In this document: in pieces, positions 21,432 to 30,136 of the stretch
How positions within the stretch are numbered: position 1 is the stretch's first letter
How the letters are laid out: every line of letters begins with the position of its first letter
From: a virus
Direction: 5' to 3' (one strand)
IMG/VR virus record: IMGVR_UViG_3300005613_000011
Location: 1-64,000 of that record
DNA length: 64,000 bases
The notes under the pieces: generated by a model
Told to the model about the DNA's origin: nothing
Seen by the model: the letters and a program-made list of their open reading frames with translations, nothing else
Databases searched by the model: none
Position numbers and translations under genes: made by a program

Positions 21432-22702
21432 AGCACTGGGGTTTCCTGACTCTTTCTTCTATTACTAGAAGTTTTTTGATAAAAACTTACTCTAATATAT
21501 TTTGATTCTAACGAATCAAATATACTAGTAGCAGAGGTTTTCATCTCCTCAAGCTTAAATTCCCTGCGTTCCACAGGTACATATTTATTTAATCCTTCAG
21601 TTTCTATACATCTAGCAGATTTTAAATCTCTATCTTCTTTAAATCCACAACTACAAGAATAAACTCTTTGACTTAAAGGAATTTTATTTTTCTTGTTACA
21701 ACTAGGACAAAGTTGAGTAGAAGGAAAGAATTTATCTACTAATATAGGTGTATGAGATTTGTTTTTCAAGTCTCTAATTATCCTACCTATACTAGTATTT
21801 TGAATTTTCTTTCCATGATTACTACTCTTCCAACTATGTATGGATTCATCTTGAAAGATTATATTCTTATAATTATTTACTAATTTAGAAACAATCTTGT
21901 TTCTAATATTATTTTTAATATTAGTGAGTCTAATATATTCTCTTTGTCGTTTGATTTGATCTTTCAACTTGTTATTAGATCGTCTTCTGTTTTTCTTCAT
22001 TATCTTTCTATCTAAACGTTTGAGGCGTTTAGATATTGGTACTTCGTATCTTATTTTAGTTCCATTAGAAAGAGTTAGTTGTGTTTCACAACCGAAGTCT
22101 ATTCCTATTGATTCTCCAATAAATTGTTTATCTTCTTTCTCTTGATAAGTAGTGATGTGTATGAAAAAGTCATTAGCTTTTTTAATTAAAGTGGCATTTG
22201 CTATTTCACAATCTTTAGGTATTTGTTGTAGGCCGTAAACTTTAATAGCTCTTTTTATTCCTTGAATCTTTATACTGTTAGAAACCTTAATGATTTTATA
22301 GGTCTTATTATATTGTTTAAGAGGAATAGAACTTAGTTGTGAGATAAACTTTAGTTTACCTACTCGTTGACCTTTCTTCTTCTTTTCTGAAAGAGATAAG
22401 ATATTGAAGTATAGTCTTTCTCTTATCCCTTGTTTCATCTGTGAAGAGATCTTATCTAATCTTCTTATTTTATAATGATCTTTTACTTTTACAGGTACTT
22501 CTTTTAATTTAGTATTATACTCGAAAGGATCGTTTTCTAGTATATCATTGTATAACCATTTACCTTGTATAAATAATGAGTTAAGATGATTGAGAGTAGA
22601 GATAGAAAGTTTAGACTTATCAATTTTAGTTTGATAAACTTTACAAGTTTGAGACTTATGTCTTTTTGTAGTTTCTAGTCGTTTTGTATATCTTCTACTC
22701 AT
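21428..22702 (-). CDS. tnpB: TnpB RNA-guided endonuclease, second unrelated copy
   Basis: This 424-residue protein has RuvC residues Asp202 (SIGIDFGCETQLTLS), Glu286 (IIFQDESIHSW) and Asp359 (DRDLKSAR), and zinc-ribbon Cys332, Cys335, Cys350, Cys352. It is longer than the first TnpB, has AT-rich codons and little identity outside the motifs, so it is a separate insertion. No tnpA is nearby. The upstream region shares TTAAAGGAATC with the first element. Downstream (minus sense) a CCCA/TGGG hairpin spans the stop codon, where the guide-RNA end would be. Exact element borders cannot be fixed without a second copy. Confidence 0.9.
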   Translation of the reverse strand: MSRRYTKRLETTKRHKSQTCKVYQTKIDKSKLSISTLNHLNSLFIQGKWLYNDILENDPFEYNTKLKEVPVKVKDHYKIRRLDKISSQMKQGIRERLYFNILSLSEKKKKGQRVGKLKFISQLSSIPLKQYNKTYKIIKVSNSIKIQGIKRAIKVYGLQQIPKDCEIANATLIKKANDFFIHITTYQEKEDKQFIGESIGIDFGCETQLTLSNGTKIRYEVPISKRLKRLDRKIMKKNRRRSNNKLKDQIKRQREYIRLTNIKNNIRNKIVSKLVNNYKNIIFQDESIHSWKSSNHGKKIQNTSIGRIIRDLKNKSHTPILVDKFFPSTQLCPSCNKKNKIPLSQRVYSCSCGFKEDRDLKSARCIETEGLNKYVPVERREFKLEEMKTSATSIFDSLESKYIRVSFYQKTSSNRRKSQETPVL

Positions 22703-23119
22703 TACTATTCTATTATTATATAATAATAGAACTGATTCCTTTAAAAAAGTGAATAAAATATTTATATAAATTTTTAAAAAGAAATTATTATTTTGATTTA
22801 TCTTTACGATAAATAATTAAGGTTTTCTTAAAACGTTTCAGTAAACGAAAAATCTAAAGATTCCGCCAGAACAAGAGCATTACAATTAATCAAGTATATT
22901 GAAAATATTTCTGCTTAATATTTCTCTTGTTAATAATTTTTCAACTTTCTGACGATATATTTTTCAAATTCACTATATTTTAATTCATATAATAGACAAA
23001 ATAAAAATTACTATTTTTCTAAGCAATTTTAAAGAATTAGTCGATACATAAATGTTAGTCTGCGAGAATCTACATAAATTTATTCATTGTAGAGTGTCAG
23101 TATAATAAAAAGGACTAAT
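22703..23119. other. AT-rich intergenic region, TnpB left end and a promoter
   Basis: There is no gene in these 417 bp. The first ~60 bp should contain the left end of the second TnpB element. A small hairpin CGTTT-CAGT-AAACG lies near 22840-22855. A TATAAT at 23101-23106, followed by AAAGGA before the ATG at 23120, is a likely promoter and ribosome-binding site for the gene run that starts there. The -35 is weak. Confidence 0.45.
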
Positions 23120-23437
23120 ATGCTTACACCAGGTGATAGTAGAGTAAAAGAAAATCTTCCTAAAATAAAAAAGAGATTAGAAGACGTAAACATAAAGATA
23201 TATTTCTTACCTTCACAAAAATTAAAAAAAGAAATATCTTTAAACAATAATCCTTTGGTTCAGGGAATCCCTAAATCATTTGTTGAGATGTTACTATCAG
23301 GAAGAGGAATACTTATTCAAAAAAGAATGTTGTATGATTGGTTAGCCGGTGATCTGGATAAGAAAAATTCATATATTTTGAGCAATGGTGAAATAAATGT
23401 TGTTGGTGGTTTAAAAAATATTAGAGAGTTTTTGTAA
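23120..23437 (+). CDS. Hypothetical protein
   Basis: This 105-residue protein begins MLTPGDSRVKENLPKIKKRL, continues with VNIKIYFLPSQKLKKEISLN and FVEMLLSGRGILIQKRMLYD. It is a small alpha/beta domain with no recognised motif. A good Shine-Dalgarno (AAAGGA) lies 6-7 nt from the ATG. It is first of a short run leading into the virion block. Confidence 0.6.
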   Translation: MLTPGDSRVKENLPKIKKRLEDVNIKIYFLPSQKLKKEISLNNNPLVQGIPKSFVEMLLSGRGILIQKRMLYDWLAGDLDKKNSYILSNGEINVVGGLKNIREFL

Positions 23438-23439
23438 AT

Positions 23440-23685
23440 ATGGAAAAAGAACAGAAAAAAACACCTAAAAAAACAACGAAGAAAAAAGAAGAAGAATTAA
23501 CAGTCAGAAAGAAAGAATTCAGTATTGAAGGTAGACTTGTTCATATTTGTGTTGGTGATGAACAAAAACCAGCAAATGATGAAGACATTAACAAAATAGA
23601 AGAAAATATAAAAAAAGCAATTCCTGATGATATTGAATGTATTATTTTTGTGACTCATCATGCGGTAAAAGTTACAGTTTTCTAG
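23440..23685 (+). CDS. Lys-rich N-terminus small protein
   Basis: This 81-residue protein has residues 1-25 very basic (EKEQKKTPKKTTKKKEEE), then a small folded domain (FSIEGRLVHICVGDE...IECIIFVTHHAVKVTVF). It starts 3 nt after the preceding stop, so coupled translation is likely. The basic tail suggests nucleic acid contact (inference). Confidence 0.55.
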   Translation: MEKEQKKTPKKTTKKKEEELTVRKKEFSIEGRLVHICVGDEQKPANDEDINKIEENIKKAIPDDIECIIFVTHHAVKVTVF

Positions 23686-23706
23686 AAGGAGTAAAATATC
23701 TTTCAT

Positions 23707-24114
23707 TTGAATGAAGAAGTAGAGGATTCAGTGAACAAAGTATTTCAAGATTTCAGTGAATTCTGGTTTTACACGAAAAATTTATCTGTAAGCCAGAGAA
23801 ACGTTTTATTTACTTCTCTGCCCTCAAAAGAACAGCACATGCTTCAACATTCTTATAAAAGGGGAGGTTGGGAAGATCTGTTTATAAGAAACAGGATAGA
23901 CAATGTTATTGATGGAATAAAAAAAGAAATGGATATTGATTTACTTGATATAAGAGTAAAAGCGTTGCATGGAAGTTGTACTTACATTAAATTATCTCAA
24001 TGGGAATGGATATATGGAGCTTTGTCCAGGTATACTGACAAACATTTGAATTATGTACTTGGTAATATAAAGATCGAAAAAGAAGGGGATATGGTTTGTT
24101 TAAGTCATAATTAA
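23707..24114 (+). CDS. Hypothetical protein with TTG start
   Basis: About 135 residues from TTG at 23707; no ATG is available in frame before the body, and AAGGAG lies some 15 nt upstream. MNEEVEDSVNKVFQDFSEFW is followed by YKRGGWEDLFIRNRIDNVID and WEWIYGALSRYTD. It is helical, Trp-rich and not recognised. Confidence 0.55.
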   Translation: MNEEVEDSVNKVFQDFSEFWFYTKNLSVSQRNVLFTSLPSKEQHMLQHSYKRGGWEDLFIRNRIDNVIDGIKKEMDIDLLDIRVKALHGSCTYIKLSQWEWIYGALSRYTDKHLNYVLGNIKIEKEGDMVCLSHN

Positions 24115-24158
24115 AAACACATCTTTTTGTCGAATAAATAAAAAGGAAATGCCGTTCT

Positions 24159-24192
24159 CAAGTCAAATCTATAAGTATATAGAATTGACTTG
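24159..24192. promoter_or_regulatory. 34-nt inverted repeat before the 24217 gene
   Basis: CAAGTCAA and TTGACTTG flank an inner TCTATA-AGTA-TATAGA, giving a nearly continuous 14-bp stem. It ends 24 nt before the ATG at 24217 and has no T-run, so an operator or an mRNA hairpin is more likely than a terminator. Confidence 0.5.
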
Positions 24193-24216
24193 TCTATACA
24201 CTCTTGGAGCATATTT

Positions 24217-26934
24217 ATGTTTAAGAATTTTAGAGATAGAATAAAAAAATGGGCTAAGAAATATATATTGAGAAGAGCACAAAATGGAGACGTTGAACCT
24301 TCTGTAATATATGATTACGATATTGAGGAACCCGTTGAAATCACTCCTGATTTCGCTCAGAATTTCGTATCGCAGGTTAGACAATATTTTGAAAACATAA
24401 ATCCTGCCGATCCTTTAAATTCTCTTCTTCCTCCTTTTCCTGAAAAATGGAAGTCTTCTCAACTGTCTCGGTCTTTTATTATGGTAGCGAACCAGGTATT
24501 AGATGAAAAAGGTTTAGATGAAAGAAATAAGTATGAAATTATAAATACGCTTCTTGGAACAAGACAATTAATAGAATCTTCTTTCACAGATGAAGTATCT
24601 AATTTTATACGAACATCTATTGACCCTGAAAATCCAGATATTAGTTCACTACCGAATGTTAATAAAGAGTGGCTTGAACCTGATACTATAGGTCAATTTC
24701 AGTCAATAGCAAGAGAAATACTTTCATCTGAACCATATAATATGAACGAGATGGAGGCAGATTCTATTATTACTTCCATGATGGAACCAAGAGTTGAAGG
24801 AAAAGAAAGATTTACTGGTTTACCGGAAGATCTTTTAAGACGTATCGTTATTAAAAATGTTAATGAAAAAACAATACTTGACGGATTAGCCAGTCTTGAC
24901 AGGAGACTTGGCAAAGGCACATATACTCTTGACAGTAAGAATCCTGGAAGCGACAGATATCCTGTAATGTGGGTTTCTCCTCAGTCTCAGCAGTTCTACG
25001 ATACATTTGTTTCGAAAGATCCTCAGAAGAGAGAAGATTTCTTGGCGTATTGTAGAAAAAGTAAGAAAGATGGTGGATCGGGAATGGTTAATAGTATCAT
25101 TAATTATCTTGGTCTAAATAAATCTTTAACGGAGATGCAAAAAGGTGCTGTAGAAAATGACATAGGAAGTTTAATATGGGAATTTCTTGCAACTAAAACT
25201 AGAATTCCTTTTGGTAGAACCGAAAACTTTGATCCGAATACAGGCGAATCAGTTTGCATTAAAGATTACCTAAGTAATTTTTTTGGTAAAAATCCTCAAT
25301 ATCTGCCAAAAGGTATAAAAGTTGAGGTAGTCAAATCAGGAAAAAGAACAGATTATTTATTTAATGGTGTCAACCTTTGTAAATCAGCTGATACACCTCA
25401 AAAATGGGCGATTAGGGACAAGTTATCTCAGTCTGTTTCCTCTTTGATAGCTGCCAAAAACCCAGATATCTTAGATTACGTTCTTAATACTATGGCTGTT
25501 CGTATTGGCAATTATGTTAAAGAAAAGAGAAAAAGGGAAATACCAGAAGCCAGCATTGATGTTCCAGGGAAAGAAGGTAAACCTATGGGAGGAGGTCTGT
25601 CTATAGAGCGAGAAAAAAAACGTAGAGATGTTGCAAAACAAAAAATAGATAAAACACAATTTGGCGAAGAAGATATAGAAAACGCTGTAACTAATAGAAA
25701 GTTAGGAATTGTAATAAAAGAAATTGGTGATGAAAATATATTCCAAAATATATATGACAATTTTGGAAGGGAAACAATTACTTTCTTAAGTTCCGAAATA
25801 GAAAACGGAGTTATAACTAACCCTTCTGCTGTTGTTAAATCCAGTAAAGTTATAGACACATTACAAGCCTTCATGTTATTGTGCTCAAGCCAATTTGATT
25901 CATTTTTATCTAATTCTAATTTCAATAATGATGATGGTAAATTACACTTTGACATGAAAGATGGTAGAGTTAATAAATGGAACGAAACGGTTAATAAAGA
26001 GCGAATGTTTAATACGTTTGCAAATATTGCTGAAGCAAAGAAAATAATTGCCAACATGAATGCAAGATTCAGTAAAGATCCAACTAATGTTGCACAAAAC
26101 ACTGCAAAACAACTTCGAGTAAAAGGTATAACAGAAGAAACTGATCCTATCGTATTTACAATGCTTCAAGACGAAAGCTTTATAAGAAGAAGTATGCTTG
26201 CTGACCCCTCATTAATTGATAATTATTACAAAGTTTCTACTAAAGAAGTGAAAAGAAAGATTAAAGATAAACTTGACAAAAAGAAAATCAGAAAAACTCC
26301 TATAGAAATAAACAAAATGACGTATGAAGCGCTTGGCAAAACTCTCAATGAATCCATGCAGACAATGCCTGGTACTTTTATCCCATATGCAGTAAGTATT
26401 ATTGCACAAAAGGAGAATCAAATAAGACAAGATTTTGCTAACGAACCAGAAATAATGAAATCGGAATTACAGAAATTACGAAAAATGCAGCAAATTTTCG
26501 GATTAGCATTTCCTGTTCACGCTGAGTTTAAATTAGATGACGCAAAATGGGCCGAAAGGATAAGAGATGCCGAGAAAGGAATAAAGAGATATCCTTTCCC
26601 AGGTCATGTTAATAAGACTTTAACACGTATGCTCAATCTTCCAGGAGGAAAAACTATAAGTCACAGAGATGGTTATAGAATGATGGTTGGACTGGAACCT
26701 ATCCCTCAGAATATATTAAGAGAGAGCAGTCAAATGTCTTACTCATTGTATAAGTATGGTAATTCAATTCTAGAAAATATGATTAGATCCTATGATATCC
26801 TTGACAAATTTGGTTTAGGTCAAGAGATAATGGAGACGATAACACAGATAGGAGACGATTATAGAAACAGGATATTATCAGTATCAGTGTCAATTACCCC
26901 TCCCACAAGGGGAGGGGCTTGTTCAACCGGATAA
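24217..26934 (+). CDS. Large helical protein of unknown function, 3' end altered by an IS remnant
   Basis: The ATG at 24217 (GGAG, 7 nt upstream) is preferred over an upstream TTG and gives 905 residues. The N-terminus is basic (MFKNFRDRIKKWAKKYILRR), and the rest is a long alternation of charged helices (for example ENAVTNRKLGIVIKEIGDEN and FRPF-free polar stretches) without transmembrane or enzyme motifs I recognise. It precedes the virion genes and could be an internal virion or DNA-associated protein. The last ~14 residues (SITPPTRGGACSTG) are encoded by the deleted TnpB element. Removing that element would give an ending near RILSVSEYENILRM overlapping the next start (inference). Confidence 0.6.
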   Translation: MFKNFRDRIKKWAKKYILRRAQNGDVEPSVIYDYDIEEPVEITPDFAQNFVSQVRQYFENINPADPLNSLLPPFPEKWKSSQLSRSFIMVANQVLDEKGLDERNKYEIINTLLGTRQLIESSFTDEVSNFIRTSIDPENPDISSLPNVNKEWLEPDTIGQFQSIAREILSSEPYNMNEMEADSIITSMMEPRVEGKERFTGLPEDLLRRIVIKNVNEKTILDGLASLDRRLGKGTYTLDSKNPGSDRYPVMWVSPQSQQFYDTFVSKDPQKREDFLAYCRKSKKDGGSGMVNSIINYLGLNKSLTEMQKGAVENDIGSLIWEFLATKTRIPFGRTENFDPNTGESVCIKDYLSNFFGKNPQYLPKGIKVEVVKSGKRTDYLFNGVNLCKSADTPQKWAIRDKLSQSVSSLIAAKNPDILDYVLNTMAVRIGNYVKEKRKREIPEASIDVPGKEGKPMGGGLSIEREKKRRDVAKQKIDKTQFGEEDIENAVTNRKLGIVIKEIGDENIFQNIYDNFGRETITFLSSEIENGVITNPSAVVKSSKVIDTLQAFMLLCSSQFDSFLSNSNFNNDDGKLHFDMKDGRVNKWNETVNKERMFNTFANIAEAKKIIANMNARFSKDPTNVAQNTAKQLRVKGITEETDPIVFTMLQDESFIRRSMLADPSLIDNYYKVSTKEVKRKIKDKLDKKKIRKTPIEINKMTYEALGKTLNESMQTMPGTFIPYAVSIIAQKENQIRQDFANEPEIMKSELQKLRKMQQIFGLAFPVHAEFKLDDAKWAERIRDAEKGIKRYPFPGHVNKTLTRMLNLPGGKTISHRDGYRMMVGLEPIPQNILRESSQMSYSLYKYGNSILENMIRSYDILDKFGLGQEIMETITQIGDDYRNRILSVSVSITPPTRGGACSTG

Positions 26935-27088
26935 ACTGGGAACAATAGGCTGATTGACAACAGCCCTATCTGGATAGCCTGTAGCGTCCAGATATTTGAG
27001 ACATATATTACTATTATCGGATAGTTCTAAAGATTTCTTTAATAATTTTTTCAAATAGGAGAGAGTAGAGGTTTCCTTGCTACAAAGA
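26888..27088 (-). mobile_element. Internally deleted derivative of the TnpB element
   Basis: It matches the outer parts of the 8543-9808 element. The first ~116 bp equal the right end including the CCCCTCC/GGAGGGG hairpin, then a jump at a CA microhomology skips about 1,046 bp (bases 8659-9704 of the full copy) to the left end. A second deletion of about 26 bp between GTAG repeats removed the left-end hairpin. It is therefore a dead, MITE-like copy. It is inserted at the 3' end of the 24217 gene and directly before the ATG at 27091. Confidence 0.88.
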
Positions 27089-27090
27089 GT

Positions 27091-27273
27091 ATGAAAATAT
27101 ACTGCGTATGTAAGTGTGGTGAACATTCTAGTGATGAAGCTACGTTAGAAATAAACTTCAGAAGCTCTACTATATATTTTGTTTGCCCAAAGTGCAACAA
27201 AGAGTATCAAATGAAGATGAAGCCAGTGGCTGAGCCGCTTCCTCGCATCAATACTATGAGATCAGCTAACTGA
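27091..27273 (+). CDS. Small zinc-ribbon protein
   Basis: This 60-residue protein begins MKIYCVCKCGEHSSDEATLE, with paired Cys (CKCG) followed 27 residues later by CPKC, a compact zinc ribbon. The ATG immediately follows the IS remnant, so upstream control may have been changed by the insertion. Likely a small binding protein. Function unknown. Confidence 0.6.
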   Translation: MKIYCVCKCGEHSSDEATLEINFRSSTIYFVCPKCNKEYQMKMKPVAEPLPRINTMRSAN

Positions 27274-27282
27274 TACAGTCTT

Positions 27283-27408
27283 GAATCGTGAGATTCAAGG
27301 CAAGAGTTGGTTAGGGAAATCAACTGAGTAAAGCTATGCAGAAGTCACTATTAGAAAAATTAAAGAACGCACCTGTAAGTGCTTCCCTGGTTTGTATCTC
27401 TATGAATT
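27283..27408 (+). ncRNA. Noncoding segment with hairpins, guide-RNA-like remnant
   Basis: TTGAATC-GTGA-GATTCAA forms a perfect hairpin near 27283-27300, and GTTG..CAAC another. The segment ends with TATCTCTATGAATT (27395-27408), a 14-nt exact match to 17889-17902, where it immediately precedes the right-end hairpin of the non-autonomous element. This suggests a decayed right end or guide RNA from the same IS605-like family. Confidence 0.35.
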
Positions 27409-27427
27409 CTTCATATAATGAGGTGAA

Positions 27428-28009
27428 ATGTATTTAATAGCGAATTCATCAGGTAAACAAATGATTATCGGTGATTTGGGACTAGTCTTAAAGCCGAAAC
27501 AGGCCATAGATTTACATAAAGTAAAATTAAAGACAATTCCAGAAAGATCAGGCGATCTTTCTTTGTGCGTTAAAAAAGGTTTAGTAAAGGTATTAAAACA
27601 AGATTCTAAAAAATCCAAAAAAATAATAGAAAACGTATCAAATGTCACAAACGTAAATACGATGGACCAAAAGAAATTATTAGAGTCTATCAGGTCGATA
27701 ATAAAAGAAGAGGTAAAGAGCCAATCTCCACAGATTATACAAGGGCAAGACAATAAAGATGTAATGGCAGCAATACAAGAGTTGATGAAGACTGTAAAAA
27801 CTCAAAAAGGTACTGTTGTTATAAGGGATGGAAAAGTTACCGAAAGCGAAGAAGACTTAGGTCTGGATCATGATACACTAGTGAAAATTCATTCAAAGAC
27901 TGTTGACAAAAGAATGACAGACACGGAAGGCAAAATGGAATATGAGGATCAGGAAATAATTGACATTGGTATGGGAGATGATCTCTCGGAATTAGAAGAT
28001 TTGTTATAA
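27428..28009 (+). CDS. Putative virion-block protein with coiled coil
   Basis: This 193-residue protein has a strong Shine-Dalgarno (GAGGTGAA before ATG). An N-terminal beta domain (MYLIANSSGKQMIIGDLGLV, LKPKQAIDLHKVK) resembles small domains often found beside phage virion genes. A helix LLESIRSIIKEEVKSQS and a long acidic C-terminus (DQEIIDIGMGDDLSELEDLL) follow. It sits just upstream of the actin-fold gene, an arrangement that also recalls adaptor-filament pairs, though no DNA-binding motif is visible. Confidence 0.55.
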   Translation: MYLIANSSGKQMIIGDLGLVLKPKQAIDLHKVKLKTIPERSGDLSLCVKKGLVKVLKQDSKKSKKIIENVSNVTNVNTMDQKKLLESIRSIIKEEVKSQSPQIIQGQDNKDVMAAIQELMKTVKTQKGTVVIRDGKVTESEEDLGLDHDTLVKIHSKTVDKRMTDTEGKMEYEDQEIIDIGMGDDLSELEDLL

Positions 28010-28030
28010 AAATATTAGGAGACTATTAAT

Positions 28031-29107
28031 ATGAATGAAAATATTAAAAAAGATAAAATAGTTTCAGTTGACTGTGGCACTATGTTTTTCCAAACAGCTA
28101 CAAGAGGTGAAGGGGATAAACTAGTAATTAAAACAACAAGAAATGCGTTTGTAGAAGTTGCTGACATAGACGATATCGAAGAGACCTTGAAACAAAACGG
28201 TTGGCAATATGTAAAAGACGGTGAGCACTATTATGTAATTGGTGAAGATTCTTTAAGAGTGGCCAAGATGTTCCCAGGACAAGTTGAACTTCGAAGACCT
28301 ATGCAAGAAGGTGTCTTGAATAAAGATGAAGATAAAAAGATGCTTGTCATGGCAGAAATTATTGAGTCCTCGATAGGAAAGGCAACGGGTAAAGACGATG
28401 TTGTTTGTACTTGTATATCATCAGAAGCGGTAGATGATTCTACAACCAGCACGTTTCACAAGGCGAGACTTGAGGCCATGTTTTCAAGGCTTGGATATAA
28501 TGTGGTTATTATAGAGGAGGGTTTGGCTGTAGTTTTTGCGGAGAACCCAAAAGTTACCGAGAAAGACGGTAAAACTTTCAATTTTTCAGGATGTGGGATT
28601 AGCTGGGGAGCCGGAAAAATTAACTGTGTGTTAGCATATAAAGGCATGCCTGTTATAGGGCTTAGTTCTAAGAATTCTGGTGACTGGATTGATAAGACGG
28701 TTTCAAGCGAAACTGGAAAACCTCTTTCACAAGTAACTTCTTTAAAGGAAAACGAGTTAGACTTAACGAAAGATAATTATGATGATGAAGTTTTGTTTGC
28801 CTTGACAGCCTGTTACAGGGCGATGATAACTAATGTAATAAAGAAGTTTGCAAAGAAATTTATGGAAGTTAAGAGCGAGTTTGATGCACCTATTAATTTT
28901 GTTGTGGCAGGCGGTACAAGTATGCCTAAAGGATTTTGCAAGATTTTTGAAGAAGTAGTAAAAGGAATAGAGATTCCGTTCGAAATAGGAACTGTAACGA
29001 GATCTCCCGATCCTAGAAATTCGGTAGTAAAAGGTTGTTTGAGAAGGGCCATTATTGCTCACAAGAGGATTAAGGGAGGTATTCCTGACAAAGAAAGTAG
29101 TGAGTAA
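28031..29107 (+). CDS. Actin/Hsp70-superfamily ATPase-fold protein
   Basis: This 358-residue protein has the superfamily landmarks in order: phosphate-1 IVSVDCGTMFFQTAT (10-24), connect region VIIEEGLAVVFA (159-170), phosphate-2 GCGISWGAGKINCV (187-200), adenosine motif FVVAGGTSMP (290-299). The family binds ATP and often forms filaments (ParM, MreB, PhuZ-like roles) or acts as a chaperone. In phosphate-2 the usual Asp is Ser191 and the Thr is Lys, so catalysis may differ. It is encoded within the head-tail module (RBS GGAG, 1-nt overlap with the next gene), unusual for a partition actin. Confidence 0.75.
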   Translation: MNENIKKDKIVSVDCGTMFFQTATRGEGDKLVIKTTRNAFVEVADIDDIEETLKQNGWQYVKDGEHYYVIGEDSLRVAKMFPGQVELRRPMQEGVLNKDEDKKMLVMAEIIESSIGKATGKDDVVCTCISSEAVDDSTTSTFHKARLEAMFSRLGYNVVIIEEGLAVVFAENPKVTEKDGKTFNFSGCGISWGAGKINCVLAYKGMPVIGLSSKNSGDWIDKTVSSETGKPLSQVTSLKENELDLTKDNYDDEVLFALTACYRAMITNVIKKFAKKFMEVKSEFDAPINFVVAGGTSMPKGFCKIFEEVVKGIEIPFEIGTVTRSPDPRNSVVKGCLRRAIIAHKRIKGGIPDKESSE

Positions 29108-29835
29108 TGCCATATTCAACACAATCTTTAGTTGAAAGAATTTTAGCACAGGCTTTAACTAGTGCGACACCGCAAGATCTTACTCAACCTGTAGATTTAT
29201 TGAGGATAGGAAATACATTAGACACAAACCAGGTTCCCGAAGCGACAGTAGATCAATATATTGCGTGGGCGGATAGCGAAATAGACGGTAGCCTGAGTCC
29301 TCTTTACATAACTCCATTGTTGGAATACGCAGATTTTGAGACAACTTTATATTCTGATATCAGTCCTTATAACGACTATATTGTGACGACAGATGCCGCT
29401 CCGTTTTTTGTCGGTGATGTGGTTGTTCTTTTTGACGGGACTCACGAAGAAAGACATATAATTTCTGAAGTTATAGACCCTATTGACAGGAATGTTTTTG
29501 AGACATCTGAAGCGATTGGATATTCGTTTGAGGCTGGAACTCGCGTGATAAGGGTTCAATATCCTGATCCGGTTCCTGTAACTTCCGCTCGTCTTGCTGC
29601 CGCATATATCTATGATAAATACATGATGGCACAGTCTTCCCCTGCAAAATCCGAGTATGGTATAGAGTTGACGAGAATTGCGAATCAAAGCTTAATTGAT
29701 ATATTGAGTGGTTCTATTATTTTGCACGGACAGCACAGAATTGGAAGAGCGTTTTATAATTCCAATCTATTAAGACAGTATGGATTGGAAGGTGTACAAC
29801 CAGGTGGTCGGCGAGGGCTTGAGAGGATTCAATGA
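29107..29835 (+). CDS. Head-tail adaptor-like protein
   Basis: This 242-residue protein starts on the last base of the upstream stop (TAATG). TVDQYIAWADSEIDGSLSPL resembles the gp6/DUF1320-type adaptor helix (A..EIDxYLxxxYxLP). The middle carries a beta insertion (TTDAAPFFVGDVVVLFDGTH), and the C-terminal helix SARLAAAYIYDKYM is again adaptor-like. The product would sit between portal and tail. Position before the tail-completion and tail-tube genes fits. It overlaps the next gene by ATGA. Confidence 0.6.
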   Translation: MPYSTQSLVERILAQALTSATPQDLTQPVDLLRIGNTLDTNQVPEATVDQYIAWADSEIDGSLSPLYITPLLEYADFETTLYSDISPYNDYIVTTDAAPFFVGDVVVLFDGTHEERHIISEVIDPIDRNVFETSEAIGYSFEAGTRVIRVQYPDPVPVTSARLAAAYIYDKYMMAQSSPAKSEYGIELTRIANQSLIDILSGSIILHGQHRIGRAFYNSNLLRQYGLEGVQPGGRRGLERIQ

Positions 29836-30134
29836 TAAAAGTCAAACTGGAAGGACACAAAGAATTACAGAAGGAGTTGGATCAGATAGATTCAGGATTA
29901 TCTGCCCTTCAAGGGCAAATACTGGAAAAAGAAAGGATGTTGCCTGATACTAAAGTTGCAGACAGTGATTTAAATGCACTTTATGATGCTTTATATATCG
30001 CAAAAAGACAGCAAGACGAAGTGAAGATAAGTTCTATTCTTGACGAGATAAGTAATTTTAATGTACCGGATGAAGAAATAATAAACGCAATAATTAATAG
30101 GGAAGCGGATAATTTTTTAGATAGTATTTTTTAA
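29832..30134 (+). CDS. Small helical neck/tail-module protein
   Basis: This 100-residue protein, MIKVKLEGHKELQKELDQID, begins like many minor head-tail joining proteins (short strand then long helix). The remainder is helical and acidic, with no Cys. It overlaps the previous gene by ATGA and ends 2 nt before the next ATG, so it is embedded in the connector operon. Function inferred from position only. Confidence 0.55.
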   Translation: MIKVKLEGHKELQKELDQIDSGLSALQGQILEKERMLPDTKVADSDLNALYDALYIAKRQQDEVKISSILDEISNFNVPDEEIINAIINREADNFLDSIF

Positions 30135-30136
30135 GT

